64,000 nt of DNA from Deinococcus deserti VCD115 (GCF_000020685.1 NC_012526.1:2744001-2808000); one strand, 5' to 3'. Numbered from the stretch's first letter, positions 23,020-34,012 are shown. Notes: generated by a model from the letters alone, not told the origin. Made by a program: numbers and translations.

Positions 23020-23982
23020 TCAGGCCCGCTGCGGTTCCCACAGGTCAAAGCGTGCGCCTGCTCCTACGCCCGCCGACTGCGCCCAGACGACGGCAGGCTG
23101 CGCCTTGCGGGCCTCGGGCTGCACAGTCTCAATCTGCACGGCGCCGCTGCCGGCGGCCACCACCAGACCCGCTTCGTCTGCCCGCAGCACTTCGCCGGGC
23201 TGACCGTGTCCCTGCGTGGGGCTCAGGCCACCCAGCTTGAGGCGCGCTCCTCCCAGAAACGCGGTTGTCTGCGGCCAGGCCGCTACACCGCGAAAACGGT
23301 TGACCACTGCCTGGGCCGGGTCGCTCCAGCGCACAAAGCCGTCCTCCTTGACCAGCATGGGGGCGTGGGTCGCCTGAGCTTCATCCTGGGCAGTAGGTGT
23401 CAGGGTGTCCAGTTCTTCCAGCGCCTGCACGATCAGCCCGGCGGCCTGCGTCGCCAGGGCGTCCGCCAGTTCCAGGCTGGTCCAGGCAGGCTCGATGGGC
23501 AGTTCCCGTTGCAGCAGGACCGGACCGGTGTCCATTCCCTCGTCGGTCTGCATGATGGTCGTGCCGGTCACCGTTTCGCCCGCAATCAGGGCCCACTGGA
23601 TAGGCGCCGCGCCCCGGTAGCGGGGCAGCAGGCTGGTGTGGGTATTCAGAAAGCCGTAGCGCGGCACGGAAAGCAGCGAAGCCGGCAGAATCTTGCCGTA
23701 CGCACAGGTCACCGCCACATCTGCGCCCGAATCCCGCAGAGTGGCTTCAAACGCGGCGTTTCCACGCACTTTCCCAGGTTGGGCCAGTAACAACCCCAGT
23801 TCGGTGGCGCGGGCGGCCACCGGGGGCGGCGTCAGCTTTAGGCCCCGGCCGACCGGCTTGTCGGGCTGGGCCACCACCAGCACCACTTCGAAACGCTCAC
23901 GAATGGCGTCCAGCACAGGCAGAGCAAAGGCGGGGGAGCCAAAAAAGGCCACGCGCGGCCTGCCCGGCTGCGCCGCCGTCAA
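23020..23982 (-). CDS. fmt: Methionyl-tRNA formyltransferase
   Basis: The 320-residue enzyme has the formyltransferase core RVAFFGSPAFALPVLDAI and the catalytic loop LNTHTSLLPRYRGAAPIQWAL (Asn-x-His and the SLLP motif), with a C-terminal OB-like domain. It formylates initiator Met-tRNA. The TTG start at 23982 has AGGAG 8 nt upstream and overlaps the def stop (TTGA). Coupling with def is the common arrangement. Confidence 0.96.
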   Translation of the reverse strand: MTAAQPGRPRVAFFGSPAFALPVLDAIRERFEVVLVVAQPDKPVGRGLKLTPPPVAARATELGLLLAQPGKVRGNAAFEATLRDSGADVAVTCAYGKILPASLLSVPRYGFLNTHTSLLPRYRGAAPIQWALIAGETVTGTTIMQTDEGMDTGPVLLQRELPIEPAWTSLELADALATQAAGLIVQALEELDTLTPTAQDEAQATHAPMLVKEDGFVRWSDPAQAVVNRFRGVAAWPQTTAFLGGARLKLGGLSPTQGHGQPGEVLRADEAGLVVAAGSGAVQIETVQPEARKAQPAVVWAQSAGVGAGARFDLWEPQRA

Positions 23983-24641
23983 GATCCGCGCTCCTGGCGG
24001 CGCTGCCCTTCGCGCACTGTCAGGTCACTCAGGTACTGCTTGGCCTTGCGCTGCATGGCCAGCAGCTCGCGGCGGTAATCCTCGGTCACCTCAGGCGGCA
24101 GGCGGTCCAGAAAAAAGATGCCGTCCAGGTGGTCAGCTTCATGCTGAAACACACGCGCAAGGTAGTCATCGGCCTGAATGGTCCGCTGGGCGCCGTCCAG
24201 GTCGGTGTAGCGCACTTGGATGGCCCGGGCACGTGACACCCCCTCCTCGTAGATGCCCGGAATACTCAGGCACCCTTCCTGGTAGGATCGGTCTTTTTTC
24301 TTGTCCAGTACGCTCAGCACCGGGTTGAGCATCACGAACTCGCGCAGCACCCGCGATTTGAGGGGAGTGTCCTGACCCTCGTTCTCTTCCTCGTCGTCCT
24401 CGTATTCGACGGCCACGAACATGCGCACCGGCAGCCCCACCTGCGGCGCCGCCAGCCCCACGCCACGGGCCTCGAACATGGTCTCGAGCATGGTGTCAGC
24501 CACCTGACGTACGGTCTGGGGGTCAAAGCCGGGCACGGTCAGCATGTCGGTGTGCTGCAGGGGCCGGGCCTTTCGGCGCAACACCGGGTCGCCGTACAGG
24601 CGGATGGGATAGATGCGTGGAGAGTCGCTGAGAGCCGTCAC
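23979..24641 (-). CDS. def: Peptide deformylase
   Basis: The 220-residue enzyme carries motif I GVGLAAPQVGL, motif II EGCLSIPG and motif III QHEADHLDG, giving the Cys and two His metal ligands and the catalytic Glu. It removes the formyl group from nascent proteins. An acidic insertion (EYEDDEEENEGQD) between motifs I and II lengthens it relative to E. coli Def. GTG 24641 with GGGG upstream fits best; longer frames to 24782 would add an unrelated leader. Confidence 0.95.
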   Translation of the reverse strand: MTALSDSPRIYPIRLYGDPVLRRKARPLQHTDMLTVPGFDPQTVRQVADTMLETMFEARGVGLAAPQVGLPVRMFVAVEYEDDEEENEGQDTPLKSRVLREFVMLNPVLSVLDKKKDRSYQEGCLSIPGIYEEGVSRARAIQVRYTDLDGAQRTIQADDYLARVFQHEADHLDGIFFLDRLPPEVTEDYRRELLAMQRKAKQYLSDLTVREGQRRQERGS

Positions 24642-24829
24642 AATACCCCGTTTTACCAGAGGCCCGCCATGCACGCCCAGGACAGAGGACGCAATGAGCG
24701 ACAGGAACGGTCCACTTACGGCTCCTCTCACGCCCTCCCCACCCCCACAACCGAACATCAGCCCCGAAGGTCCTGCACACAATCACGGCCACCGTCGTCC
24801 TACCCCACGTTCCCGAATGGAGGTTCCCC

Positions 24830-25987
24830 ATGACCCGAAACGTCCTGACCATGACTGCCCTGCTGATCTCGTCCCTGACGCCTGCGCTGGCCCAGACAGC
24901 CCCAGCGTCCCCGCCCTCAGTCTCCACCGTGGCGGCACAACCGGCCTCTGGACTGGCCGCCGAGGCCCGCGCGCTGGCGGAGCGCGCCCGCGCCACCTAC
25001 CCCAAAGGCAGCGCCAGCATCGACCAGACGCTGTGGAAACAGGCAGCGGCGGCGGCTGAGGCTGCGGTCAGTGCCGAACCCACCAACGCGGAGTACCTGA
25101 AGCTTCGCGCGCAGATCTATACCGAGGTGGGCTTCTGGCGGCAGGCAGAACTGAGCTGGGCCGCCTATTTCCGCGTGGCACCAGCCCAGGGGGTCACTCC
25201 GGAAACGCGCCAGGCCGCTGACGTGCAGTACAACCTGGGTTACGCCGCCTACACCCGCAACCAGCCAAGCGAGGCAGCGCGGTTTTTTGCGGCCTGCCTG
25301 CAACTTGATCCGGCCAGCGTGCCGTGCACCACGTGGGCCGCCCGCACTGCCCTGGAGGCCGGCAACTATGCCCAGGCCCAGACCCTGTACGCCAGCGCAC
25401 TGCGGCTCAATCCTGGAGACAAGACCCTGAGCTACTTCCAGACGGTGGCCCAGAACGCCAGCCGCTACGGTCCCGCTGCCACCCGCGCTTTCAGCCGGGC
25501 GTACGCGGACGTGGAAGCTGGGAAGAAGGCGCAGGCACTGGCGGGATTTCAGGAGGCGGCGCGCAGTGCCCCCAACTTCCTGGAAGCGCAGCGTGAGGCT
25601 GGGCGCCTTGCCCTGGAGCTGGGCAACGCCGAGGTCGCACTTGCCGCCTTCCAGAAAGCCGCGAGTCTTCCGGGAGCCACGGCGGCTGACCGCTATAACC
25701 TGTCTCTGGCACAAGAAGGGCAGCAGTATGGTCTGGAGGCCGTGCGAACCTTCCGCGAGGCCTACGCCCGGTATACGGCCGGTAATAAGGCGGCGGCCGA
25801 ACAGGGGTTTCAGGCTGCAACCAGCCGAAATCCGAACTACGCCAAGGCCTGGGCCTGGCTGGGCCGGGTCCGCTATGAAGCCAAGAATTTCCAGGCGGCG
25901 GCCGAAGCATATGGCCGAGCTGTGCAACTTGATCCTGGTGACAAGTCCAGCGCGTACTTCCTGCGTCTGGCACAACAGGGCAAGTAG
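24830..25987 (+). CDS. Exported TPR-repeat protein
   Basis: The 385-residue protein begins with a clear Sec signal (NVLTMTALLISSLTPALAQ) and is otherwise made of tetratricopeptide repeats, for example VQYNLGYAAYTRNQPSEAAR and AWAWLGRVRYEAKNFQAAAE. TPRs form helical scaffolds for protein contacts; here it would act in the envelope or periplasm. GGAGG lies 5 nt before the ATG. No partner is suggested by the neighbours. Confidence 0.82.
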   Translation: MTRNVLTMTALLISSLTPALAQTAPASPPSVSTVAAQPASGLAAEARALAERARATYPKGSASIDQTLWKQAAAAAEAAVSAEPTNAEYLKLRAQIYTEVGFWRQAELSWAAYFRVAPAQGVTPETRQAADVQYNLGYAAYTRNQPSEAARFFAACLQLDPASVPCTTWAARTALEAGNYAQAQTLYASALRLNPGDKTLSYFQTVAQNASRYGPAATRAFSRAYADVEAGKKAQALAGFQEAARSAPNFLEAQREAGRLALELGNAEVALAAFQKAASLPGATAADRYNLSLAQEGQQYGLEAVRTFREAYARYTAGNKAAAEQGFQAATSRNPNYAKAWAWLGRVRYEAKNFQAAAEAYGRAVQLDPGDKSSAYFLRLAQQGK

Positions 25988-26188
25988 CTACCGTGATGGC
26001 CAGAGGCTGGGCAAGTCCACCCTTTCCCGGTGACACCAGAACCTTTCCGTTTTGAGAACACTGTCCATGAGTGCGTGGTGTTCGGGGAAGGAACGGAACA
26101 TCCGGCGCAGGTGTCACCCTCCCAAGTACACGAGCCTTTTGCCACATATTTTGCAGCGCCCAGACAGGCGGCGTGGCATGGTAATCCG

Positions 26189-26281
26189 ATGAAACACGAC
26201 TGGCTGCAGCTGACCTCGCATGCCCTTATGGCCGTGCTGACCCTGGGCACTCTGGCTCTGCTGGTTTACGCCTTCGTCTGA
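26189..26281 (+). CDS. Possible 30-residue single-span membrane peptide
   Basis: ATG 26189 opens a frame for a short N-terminal hydrophilic part (KHDWLQLTSH) and one membrane helix (ALMAVLTLGTLALLVYAFV). The frame could extend to 26030, but the extra residues look non-coding. A 10-bp hairpin with one G-T pair (26298-26322) follows. Comparable tiny membrane proteins exist in many bacteria; no family was recognised. Confidence 0.35.
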   Translation: MKHDWLQLTSHALMAVLTLGTLALLVYAFV

Positions 26282-26322
26282 AGTTTCTGATCTTTATGCC
26301 CGTCTGACGCGTTCAGGCGGGC

Positions 26323-27349
26323 AATTCGTATATGTGCCCTGTAAGCACCTTCCAAGCCGGACGCCGGTCAACTGCCGGGTCCAGGAAAACAGACGGCGGA
26401 ACAGCAGATGTAAGGAGCGCCGGGGTTCAGGGTACGGTTTGACGTGAGCGCTGGCGCCCTGAGCAGGCTGGTCACCAGCGGCCTACACGTACACATGGAC
26501 CGCACTCCAGCCTCCCGCTTTCAGGTTCCTGTTGCAGGCGCTCCAGGGTCGAACGTATCGCCTGAATCTTCCCTAGCGGCTGAAAGAAGAGCAGCAAGAG
26601 CCTGGGATGCTCTTGCTGCCTGAGGTGCGGGTGACTGGCCTTGAACCGGTCCGGGACCCTGGATCTGGCCCGCTCGCACGTCCGTTTTTCAGAAGGTGGA
26701 CGTCCCCCTTCGCTCCTGGAGAGGACAGAAGTATGCCGCGCTCCACTGCACAGCAGATGGGGAAAAGGTCAGGAGAGTTTCAGCTTTTCTGCTCTGGCGA
26801 TGAGAAGACTGCCAATGCAAGCTGTGGCTCCTGCAGCCTCCACACTGTGCCGGGCCTTGCAGGCAAGGCCCGCCGGCATTCCGTTACGCCACTGTGCTTA
26901 CAGAGGGCACGGTCAACGCGATCCAGCCATACAATCCAGACTATGCAAAAAAGCCGCCTTCGAAGGCGGCCTTGATTTCTTTAATATAAAACGGTATTCA
27001 CTCCACGTCAATAGCAGCAATCGGGTACCAGGGAGAAGCTGGAAAATCACGGTCTGAACGTCAGTTTCCAGGGCATCCGCAGCGCCCGCCTGATGTAGGC
27101 CAGTGCCGGGTATACATGCCACTGACAGGCGCAGCTGGAAACACCGCCCCAGAAAGGGCAACGATCAGCGCTGCGCAGTGAATCCCGTACTTCATCACTC
27201 GCGGCACGAAATTCTTAGGAAGAACAGGTGTTCAATGCAGCCTGAAGGGCCACCGAAGGGAACGCCAGACAGTGCAGGCTGCCTGAACAGTGTCCCATAG
27301 AACAAGAAGAACTTCGTTGGTAATGGACAAAACCCCGAGGAAACCAGAT
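26323..27349. other. Gene-poor kilobase before the GH2 gene
   Basis: No convincing coding frame is present; the open frames here have no motif and overlap each other. An 11-bp hairpin lies at 26591-26619 with a pyrimidine-rich flank on the minus strand. The promoter-terminator element at 26947-27011 (minus) is the only other structured feature I can support. Confidence 0.5.
26947..27011 (-). ncRNA. Promoter-terminator element C, possible ~30-nt RNA
   Basis: On the minus strand TTGACG (27011-27006) is separated by 17 bp from TATATT (26988-26983). About 12 nt after it comes the hairpin GCCGCCTT/AAGGCGGC (26970-26953) followed by six T (26952-26947). The architecture equals that of repeats A and B, and it shares the octamer GAATACCG with them, but the rest differs. 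No gene lies downstream on this strand before the convergent TPR gene. Confidence 0.45.
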
Positions 27350-29257
<1,908 letters not shown>

Positions 29258-29350
29258 GGTGTTTATGCCCTTCGTCTAAGCACTCGGAACGAGACACCTC
29301 AGCCTGCAGCGTTGTGAGCCGTCACCCTGTCATTTCAGTACGCTGGGAAC

Positions 29351-29617
29351 ATGTCTGTCCCGGACTCGGCGTCTGTTGCACTTCTCCTGAACCTTGGCGA
29401 CAAGAGTGCCAGGATGCTTTCCTCGGTTGGCATTCATACCGTGGGTGAACTGCGCGCTGTCGGGCCAGTTGAGGCGTACCAGCGCTTACAGGTCATGGGT
29501 GAACGGCCCTCGCTGACGCTGCTGTGGGCCATGGTGGCGGGCCTGCGTGGCGAGCACTGGAACACGCTCGGCCACAAGGAAAAACTATCGCTTCAAAGAC
29601 AACTGACCACAGAGTGA
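29351..29617 (+). CDS. Stand-alone TfoX C-terminal domain protein
   Basis: The 88-residue protein matches the helical C-terminal domain of TfoX/Sxy (LLNLGDKSARMLSSVGIHTV, GELRAVGPVEAYQRL, LLWAMVAGLRGEHW) without the N-terminal domain. TfoX governs competence genes in gammaproteobacteria; single-domain versions in other phyla have no established function. Deinococcus is naturally competent, but a link is speculative. Confidence 0.75.
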   Translation: MSVPDSASVALLLNLGDKSARMLSSVGIHTVGELRAVGPVEAYQRLQVMGERPSLTLLWAMVAGLRGEHWNTLGHKEKLSLQRQLTTE

Positions 29618-29692
29618 CCCCCGGCTGTCACACTCCCCTCCTGCCAGGCCTCTAAAGAAACGAACGGCCTGCGGCCCGTTCAGGAGGTCATC

Positions 29693-30001
29693 ATGCACGA
29701 ATCCCTGGAACTTACCCGTTTCACTGTCCACCCTGGCGCCGAAGCCGCCTTTCTCAGCGGACGAGACGCTGCGATGCGTGCACTCAGCAAACGCTTTCCT
29801 GGGCTGCTGGACGCAACGCTCGTGCGGCTGAGCAGCGGCGAGTACCTCGATTCCGTCCGCTGGGCAAGCCACGACGAGGCCCAGCACGCAATGGAAGGAG
29901 CCATGGCTCTGCCCGAGGTGGCTGCCTGGTTCATACACATCAGCGAAGTGCATTCCATGGAGCACGCGAGCGTTCTGCATGTCCTGCGCGAAGTACGCTG
30001 A
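29693..30001 (+). CDS. Small ABM-fold-like protein coupled to an ECF sigma factor
   Basis: The 102-residue protein (start ATG 29693 with AGGAGG 4-5 nt upstream) shows the dimeric alpha-beta barrel pattern FTVHPGAEAAFLSGRDAAMR, LLDATLVRLSSGEYLDSVRW, and a His-rich C-terminus (FIHISEVHSMEHASVLHVL). It may be a haem-degrading or small-molecule-binding member of that fold, but this was not proven. The sigma-factor gene begins 1 nt after its stop, so it may feed the signal sensed by that system. Confidence 0.6.
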   Translation: MHESLELTRFTVHPGAEAAFLSGRDAAMRALSKRFPGLLDATLVRLSSGEYLDSVRWASHDEAQHAMEGAMALPEVAAWFIHISEVHSMEHASVLHVLREVR

Positions 30002-30002
30002 G

Positions 30003-30833
30003 GTGACCGTGGACCTCAATGCCCTCGCCCATCTTGCCGCGCAAGGCGACCGCGCTGCTCTGGAACGCCTGTGCCTGGAAGTACGCGATCCAATCTATCG
30101 GCTAGCCCTGCGGACCCTGGGTTCGCCCCACGATGCAGAAGACGCCGCACAGGAGATTCTGATCCAGGTAGTGACCCACCTCGGCCAGTTTCAGGGCCGC
30201 GCGCAGCTCATGACCTGGGTCTATACCATCGCCACACGTTCTCTGCTGCGTACCCGGCGCCGTGCCGCAGAGGACCAGGTGCGCGGCGCCGAGCCGTTTG
30301 CACAGTGGCTTGACTCCCACCTCGCAGATCCCGCATACGGCCCGGCAGAAAAAGCTGAGTTGCATCTTCTGGAAGAAGAGTGCCGCCTGGCTTGCACCCA
30401 GGGCATGCTGCTGTGCCTGACGAGAGAGCACCGCATTGCTCTGCTTCTGGGTGACGTGCTGAAGCTGAGTGATCGGGAAGGCGCGCAGATCTGCGAGGTG
30501 AGCCGCGCGACATTCCGCCAGCGTCTGGCGCGGGCCCGCAAAACGATTCGGCTCATCATTGGCAAGCGCTGCGGTCTGGTGGACCCAGGCAACTCCTGCT
30601 CCTGTTCACGGCAGATCGGTGCCTGTGTTCAGGCAGGGATCATGGACCCGCAGAGGCCTGTTTTTGCACATTTACCTCGTGTAGGTCTGACAAATGGGAT
30701 GACCCTGACCCGCGGAGCAAGCCAGCTGAACGAACTTGAGCGTTTTGCAGAGTTGATTGGAAGCGAGGGCTTTCAGGCGCCCGAATCGGTGTGGGCACAG
30801 GTGCGTCTCAAGGCACCGGATCTGGTGACCTGA
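30003..30833 (+). CDS. ECF-type RNA polymerase sigma factor with Cys-rich C-terminal extension
   Basis: The 276-residue protein has sigma region 2 (PIYRLALRTLGSPHDAEDAA, QEILIQVVTHLGQF) and region 4 (ILLGDVLKLSDREGAQICEV, SRATFRQRLARARKTI). After region 4 comes about 100 extra residues beginning GLVDPGNSCSCSRQIGACV, with four cysteines that could bind a metal or act as a redox switch. No anti-sigma gene is adjacent, so the extension may provide the regulation. GTG 30003 follows the upstream stop directly; GTG 30009 is an alternative. Confidence 0.83.
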   Translation: MTVDLNALAHLAAQGDRAALERLCLEVRDPIYRLALRTLGSPHDAEDAAQEILIQVVTHLGQFQGRAQLMTWVYTIATRSLLRTRRRAAEDQVRGAEPFAQWLDSHLADPAYGPAEKAELHLLEEECRLACTQGMLLCLTREHRIALLLGDVLKLSDREGAQICEVSRATFRQRLARARKTIRLIIGKRCGLVDPGNSCSCSRQIGACVQAGIMDPQRPVFAHLPRVGLTNGMTLTRGASQLNELERFAELIGSEGFQAPESVWAQVRLKAPDLVT

Positions 30834-30870
30834 AGGAGAGGCCGCTGCCGACTTCGCAGCGGCCTCTCCT
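30834..30870. terminator. Hairpin after the sigma-factor gene
   Basis: A 15-bp perfect stem (30834-30848 with 30856-30870) starts at the sigma-factor stop codon. No T-run follows, but its position between convergent genes supports a terminator role. Confidence 0.55.
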
Positions 30871-30895
30871 GACGACGATCACCGGCCAACCGCTG

Positions 30896-31132
30896 CTAGG
30901 CGCGCGCCAGGAGCTTCATCCGGACCTCGTTGGTATCGTCCAGCCTCTCGGTGACGGCCACCCGGAAGCGCACGCCATCATGCATTTCCAATATGGCCTC
31001 CGCACCCTCGCTGATGTCCGGCGCCCCGTTCAGCGACACCCGCATCAGCCCCCGGCCACCTTCCAGGGCTTCTATCCGCCCCGGTACGGCTATATCTCCA
31101 AAAAACGCCGTGACGCTGTTGAACTCTCGCAT
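30896..31132 (-). CDS. Small hypothetical protein, possibly PilZ-like
   Basis: The 78-residue protein is all-beta in appearance (VTAFFGDIAVPGRIEALEGG, LMRVSLNGAP, AEAILEMHDG, RFRVAVTERL). A PilZ-type barrel is possible, but the RxxxR c-di-GMP motif is absent. It starts 4 bp after the stop of the upstream dioxygenase gene and is in the same operon. Confidence 0.5.
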   Translation of the reverse strand: MREFNSVTAFFGDIAVPGRIEALEGGRGLMRVSLNGAPDISEGAEAILEMHDGVRFRVAVTERLDDTNEVRMKLLARA

Positions 31133-31136
31133 GGGT

Positions 31137-31982
31137 TCAGGCGTCGCCCATCATGAGGCCCTCGATGGTGTGCCCCTGCATGATGGGTTCAAGCTCATCC
31201 ACCACCCGGCAGATCAGGTGATCCTTGACCTCCTGCGGCAACTGCTCGTAATACGCCCGCGTGAACTGCAGGTCGTGCTTCTCGTCGTGCCCAGCGCCAG
31301 GCGCGTCCACGCCCAGCACCAGTACAGGGCGGGGCTTGTTGCTGACATTCGCCGTACCGCGGTGAATGGTCAGGGCACTGCGGGCCGAAATGTCGCCCAT
31401 CTTGGGCAGCTTGCGCTGCGCCAGGGCGTGATACCGCGGGAACAGCGACACCGGCGGGAACATGCCGTGGTCGTACTCGCTGGGGTCATCCCACTGGGTC
31501 CCCGGAGCGATTTCGAACGGCCCCATGTCTTCTTCGACATCCACCGTGGTCAGGTTGAATGCCAGCGAGTTCAGGCGGCGGTCCACCAGTGTCTCGGAGG
31601 TGGCCGGGAAATCGCGGTGCCAGGGCTGATCCTTGGCCCCCGGATTGGGCACGTCGAAGCCGATCTCGACGATCTTGTAGTTCGGACCCAGCACGCTGGT
31701 GCACACGGCCACGATCCACGGATGGGTCACCAGATCCAGAAAGCCGCTGATGTCCTCGGGGTGAATCTCCACATAGTGCCGGTTGGTCCCGCGCCCGACG
31801 GCGCCGCCCGGACGGGCCAGAGCTGCTGTGTACAGTTCCGGAAGTTCGCGGCCAAGCTGCGCGACCCACTCCCGGGAAAAGGCTCCCTTGAGGCCGATAA
31901 TGCCGTCTCCGTAAATGCCTGCCATGATGGAAGGCACGTCGTACTGCTCTTGCACGGGCTTCGTTGCACTGCTGAGCGTCAT
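31137..31982 (-). CDS. Phytanoyl-CoA dioxygenase (PhyH)-family protein
   Basis: The 281-residue protein has the Fe(II) facial-triad motif in QPWHRDF (His-x-Asp) and a distal His in LTIHRGTANVSNKPRPVL, where the Arg would hold 2-oxoglutarate. It is therefore an Fe/2-oxoglutarate-dependent oxygenase of the PhyH type; the substrate is unknown. GGAGG 6 nt before ATG 31982 fixes the start and excludes an upstream TTG. Confidence 0.85.
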   Translation of the reverse strand: MTLSSATKPVQEQYDVPSIMAGIYGDGIIGLKGAFSREWVAQLGRELPELYTAALARPGGAVGRGTNRHYVEIHPEDISGFLDLVTHPWIVAVCTSVLGPNYKIVEIGFDVPNPGAKDQPWHRDFPATSETLVDRRLNSLAFNLTTVDVEEDMGPFEIAPGTQWDDPSEYDHGMFPPVSLFPRYHALAQRKLPKMGDISARSALTIHRGTANVSNKPRPVLVLGVDAPGAGHDEKHDLQFTRAYYEQLPQEVKDHLICRVVDELEPIMQGHTIEGLMMGDA

Positions 31983-32194
31983 AAATTCCTCCGGGGGCAA
32001 GGCCGGCGGTGCGGCCAGGGTACAGGCTCGTTCAGGTCTTCAAACAGTAGTTCTTCCATAATCGGGCACTATCGTGAGGGACATTGGAGACCAGGTCTTG
32101 ATTAGGGGACGAAGGTCGGTGTGATCTGGGGCCTGAACCCACCAACTGACATCTCCTGAGCCTGAACAGGAACACCTGACCTCACACGGGCATT

Positions 32195-32722
32195 TCAGCC
32201 GTTCTCCTGTCCAGCTTGCCGGAGCGCCTCCTGGAAGACCTGCAGGTTCTGGCTGCCGTACAGCACCATACGGACCGTCATCTGGGGATGGGTCCGCAGG
32301 AAATCCTGGATTGTCCCCAGGGCAACCTCAGCAGCCAGTTCGGGCGGATAGCCGTACACCCCGGTACTGATGGAAGGGAACGCCACCGACGAACACCCGT
32401 GCTCGGCGGCCAGCTCCAGGCTGCGCTGGTAGGCCCGGGCCAGCAGGGCGGGCTCGCCGGCGTTCCCGCCCTTCCAGACCGGGCCTACGGCATGAATGAC
32501 AAAGCGCACGCCCTGTTCTTCCAGCCGGAACGCGGGGGTAATCACGGCCGTTCCGGTGGGCGTGCCCCCGATCTGGCGAATGGCACGTAACAGTTCAGGG
32601 CCTGCAGCTCGGTGGATGGCGCCGTCTACCCCACCGCCGCCGACGAGTTCCTTATTGGCAGCCGTGACCACCGCGCAGGTCTGCTGCGCGGCGATATCTC
32701 CCTGAATCAGTTCGAGTGGCAT
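32195..32722 (-). CDS. Macrodomain protein (ADP-ribose/O-acetyl-ADP-ribose hydrolase type)
   Basis: The 175-residue single macrodomain shows [38 protein letters not shown] and [12 protein letters not shown], close to YmdB/MacroD-type deacetylases. The first Asn of the common NAAN motif is Thr here (TAAN); the Asp in GGVDGAI is kept. It should remove ADP-ribose from proteins or nucleic acids or hydrolyse O-acetyl-ADP-ribose. Confidence 0.88.
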   Translation of the reverse strand: MPLELIQGDIAAQQTCAVVTAANKELVGGGGVDGAIHRAAGPELLRAIRQIGGTPTGTAVITPAFRLEEQGVRFVIHAVGPVWKGGNAGEPALLARAYQRSLELAAEHGCSSVAFPSISTGVYGYPPELAAEVALGTIQDFLRTHPQMTVRMVLYGSQNLQVFQEALRQAGQENG

Positions 32723-32769
32723 GCCCGAAGGCTACGCGGCTTTTACCCTGGCGTGCCTGCCAGGAAGGT

Positions 32770-33486
32770 TCAGGAATTCACCACGTGCAGCAGATCGGCC
32801 TCGCTGAGTGCGTCACTGCGGACCTGTGCAGCGCGCTCCACAGCGGCGCGGTCCTCAGGCGTCCAGCTGCTCTCTGGACGCTGCCGCGCCCGTTCGGCAC
32901 CCTGCACAGCCTCGAGCTCCTGCACCGCACGGTTCAGGTCATCGTTGACAATCACGTAGCGGAAGGCGTGCGCGTGCATGATTTCCTCGCGGGCACGGGC
33001 CAGACGTTTCTCGATCCGTTCGGGCGTTTCGGTCGCGCGGCCTTCCAGGCGCCGGCGCAGCTCGGTCAGGCTCGGCGGCATGATGAACACCAGAATGGCC
33101 TCGTCGCCCATACGGTCACGAACCTGCATGGCGCCCTCGACCTCAATTTCCAGAATGACGTCCTGGCCCCGGCTCAGCGCCGCCTCGATAGGTTCTACCG
33201 GGGTGCCGTAATGGTTGCCCACGAACGAGGCATGCTCCAGAAATCCACCCTGCTGAACCTTCTGTTCAAAGGCGTCGGCGCTGACAAAGATGTAGTCCAC
33301 GCCGTCCACTTCTCCCGGGCGGGCCTCCCGGGTAGTCCAGGAGGTGCTGTAAAAGACGTCCTGGTCACGCAGCCACAGCTCCCGCAGGGTGCCCTTGCCC
33401 ACGCCGGACGCGCCGGTCATCACGATCAGCAGGCCGCGGGGCGGAGCGGTGGGTTCAACGGGAGTGGTGTGGGCCTCAGACATCAT
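32770..33486 (-). CDS. gmk: Guanylate kinase
   Basis: The 238-residue protein has the P-loop VMTGASGVGKGTL, the GMP-binding STSWTTREARPGEVDGVDY and GNHYGTPVEPI segments, and the lid region LRRRLEGRATETPERI. It phosphorylates GMP to GDP. The C-terminus (QRPESSWTPEDRAAVERAAQ) is about 30 residues longer than in E. coli. The start is uncertain between 33486, 33483 and 33498. Confidence 0.94.
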   Translation of the reverse strand: MMSEAHTTPVEPTAPPRGLLIVMTGASGVGKGTLRELWLRDQDVFYSTSWTTREARPGEVDGVDYIFVSADAFEQKVQQGGFLEHASFVGNHYGTPVEPIEAALSRGQDVILEIEVEGAMQVRDRMGDEAILVFIMPPSLTELRRRLEGRATETPERIEKRLARAREEIMHAHAFRYVIVNDDLNRAVQELEAVQGAERARQRPESSWTPEDRAAVERAAQVRSDALSEADLLHVVNS

Positions 33487-33628
33487 CGGGTCCACCATAC
33501 CCGCCTGTGGCCCCTGGAGGCAAAGGCCCGGACATTTATTGAAAGGTGTTGCTGGCAGGGCGGCCCCTTGCGGTTCAGCGACGCCAGTTCCTGATGCGAC
33601 TTGAGCAACGACACCTGCTCGAGACTGC

Positions 33629-33931
33629 TTACCTCTGCTGGCTTTCGTCCAGGCCCACGCCGAAGCCCTGATCAAGCAGGTCCTCGCTGTAGGTACGGAA
33701 AGCCAACATGGTCTGGGTCCGGATGATACCGGCGACCTTGCGCAGATGTCCGGTAACCACATCATCGAGATCGTCGTAGCGGGCCAGTTTCAGAATGGCG
33801 ACAATGTCCCACTCGCCGGTCACGCTGTAGACCTCACGGACGCTGGGCACACCGGCCAGAGCTTCGGCAGTTTCCGGAATGCGGTGGCGTTCGGCCTGGA
33901 CCAACACGATTGCAGTGACCATGTCTGACAT
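33629..33931 (-). CDS. Stand-alone Lrp/AsnC ligand-binding (RAM) domain protein
   Basis: The 100-residue protein matches the RAM domain of Lrp/AsnC regulators (VTAIVLVQAERHRIPETAEA, VREVYSVTGEWDIVAILKL, VTGHLRKVAGIIRTQTMLAF) and lacks the DNA-binding helix-turn-helix. Such proteins oligomerise and bind amino acids; they may modulate full-length Lrp proteins. ATG 33931 or 33922. Confidence 0.83.
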   Translation of the reverse strand: MSDMVTAIVLVQAERHRIPETAEALAGVPSVREVYSVTGEWDIVAILKLARYDDLDDVVTGHLRKVAGIIRTQTMLAFRTYSEDLLDQGFGVGLDESQQR

Positions 33932-34012
33932 TGTGACTGCCGGACAGGGAAACTGTGGCCCAACCCGGCGCAGATGTCTGCCACGGGGGCTGGCCGTGCC
34001 TTACCCTGAGGC

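Noticed and set aside
26630..26670. tRNA-like T-arm on the minus strand (GGTTCAAGG context)
   Set aside because: No matching acceptor, D-arm or anticodon arm could be folded around it.
31137..32000. Start of the PhyH gene at TTG 32000
   Set aside because: The Shine-Dalgarno GGAGG would lie inside the coding region; ATG 31982 is correctly spaced from it.
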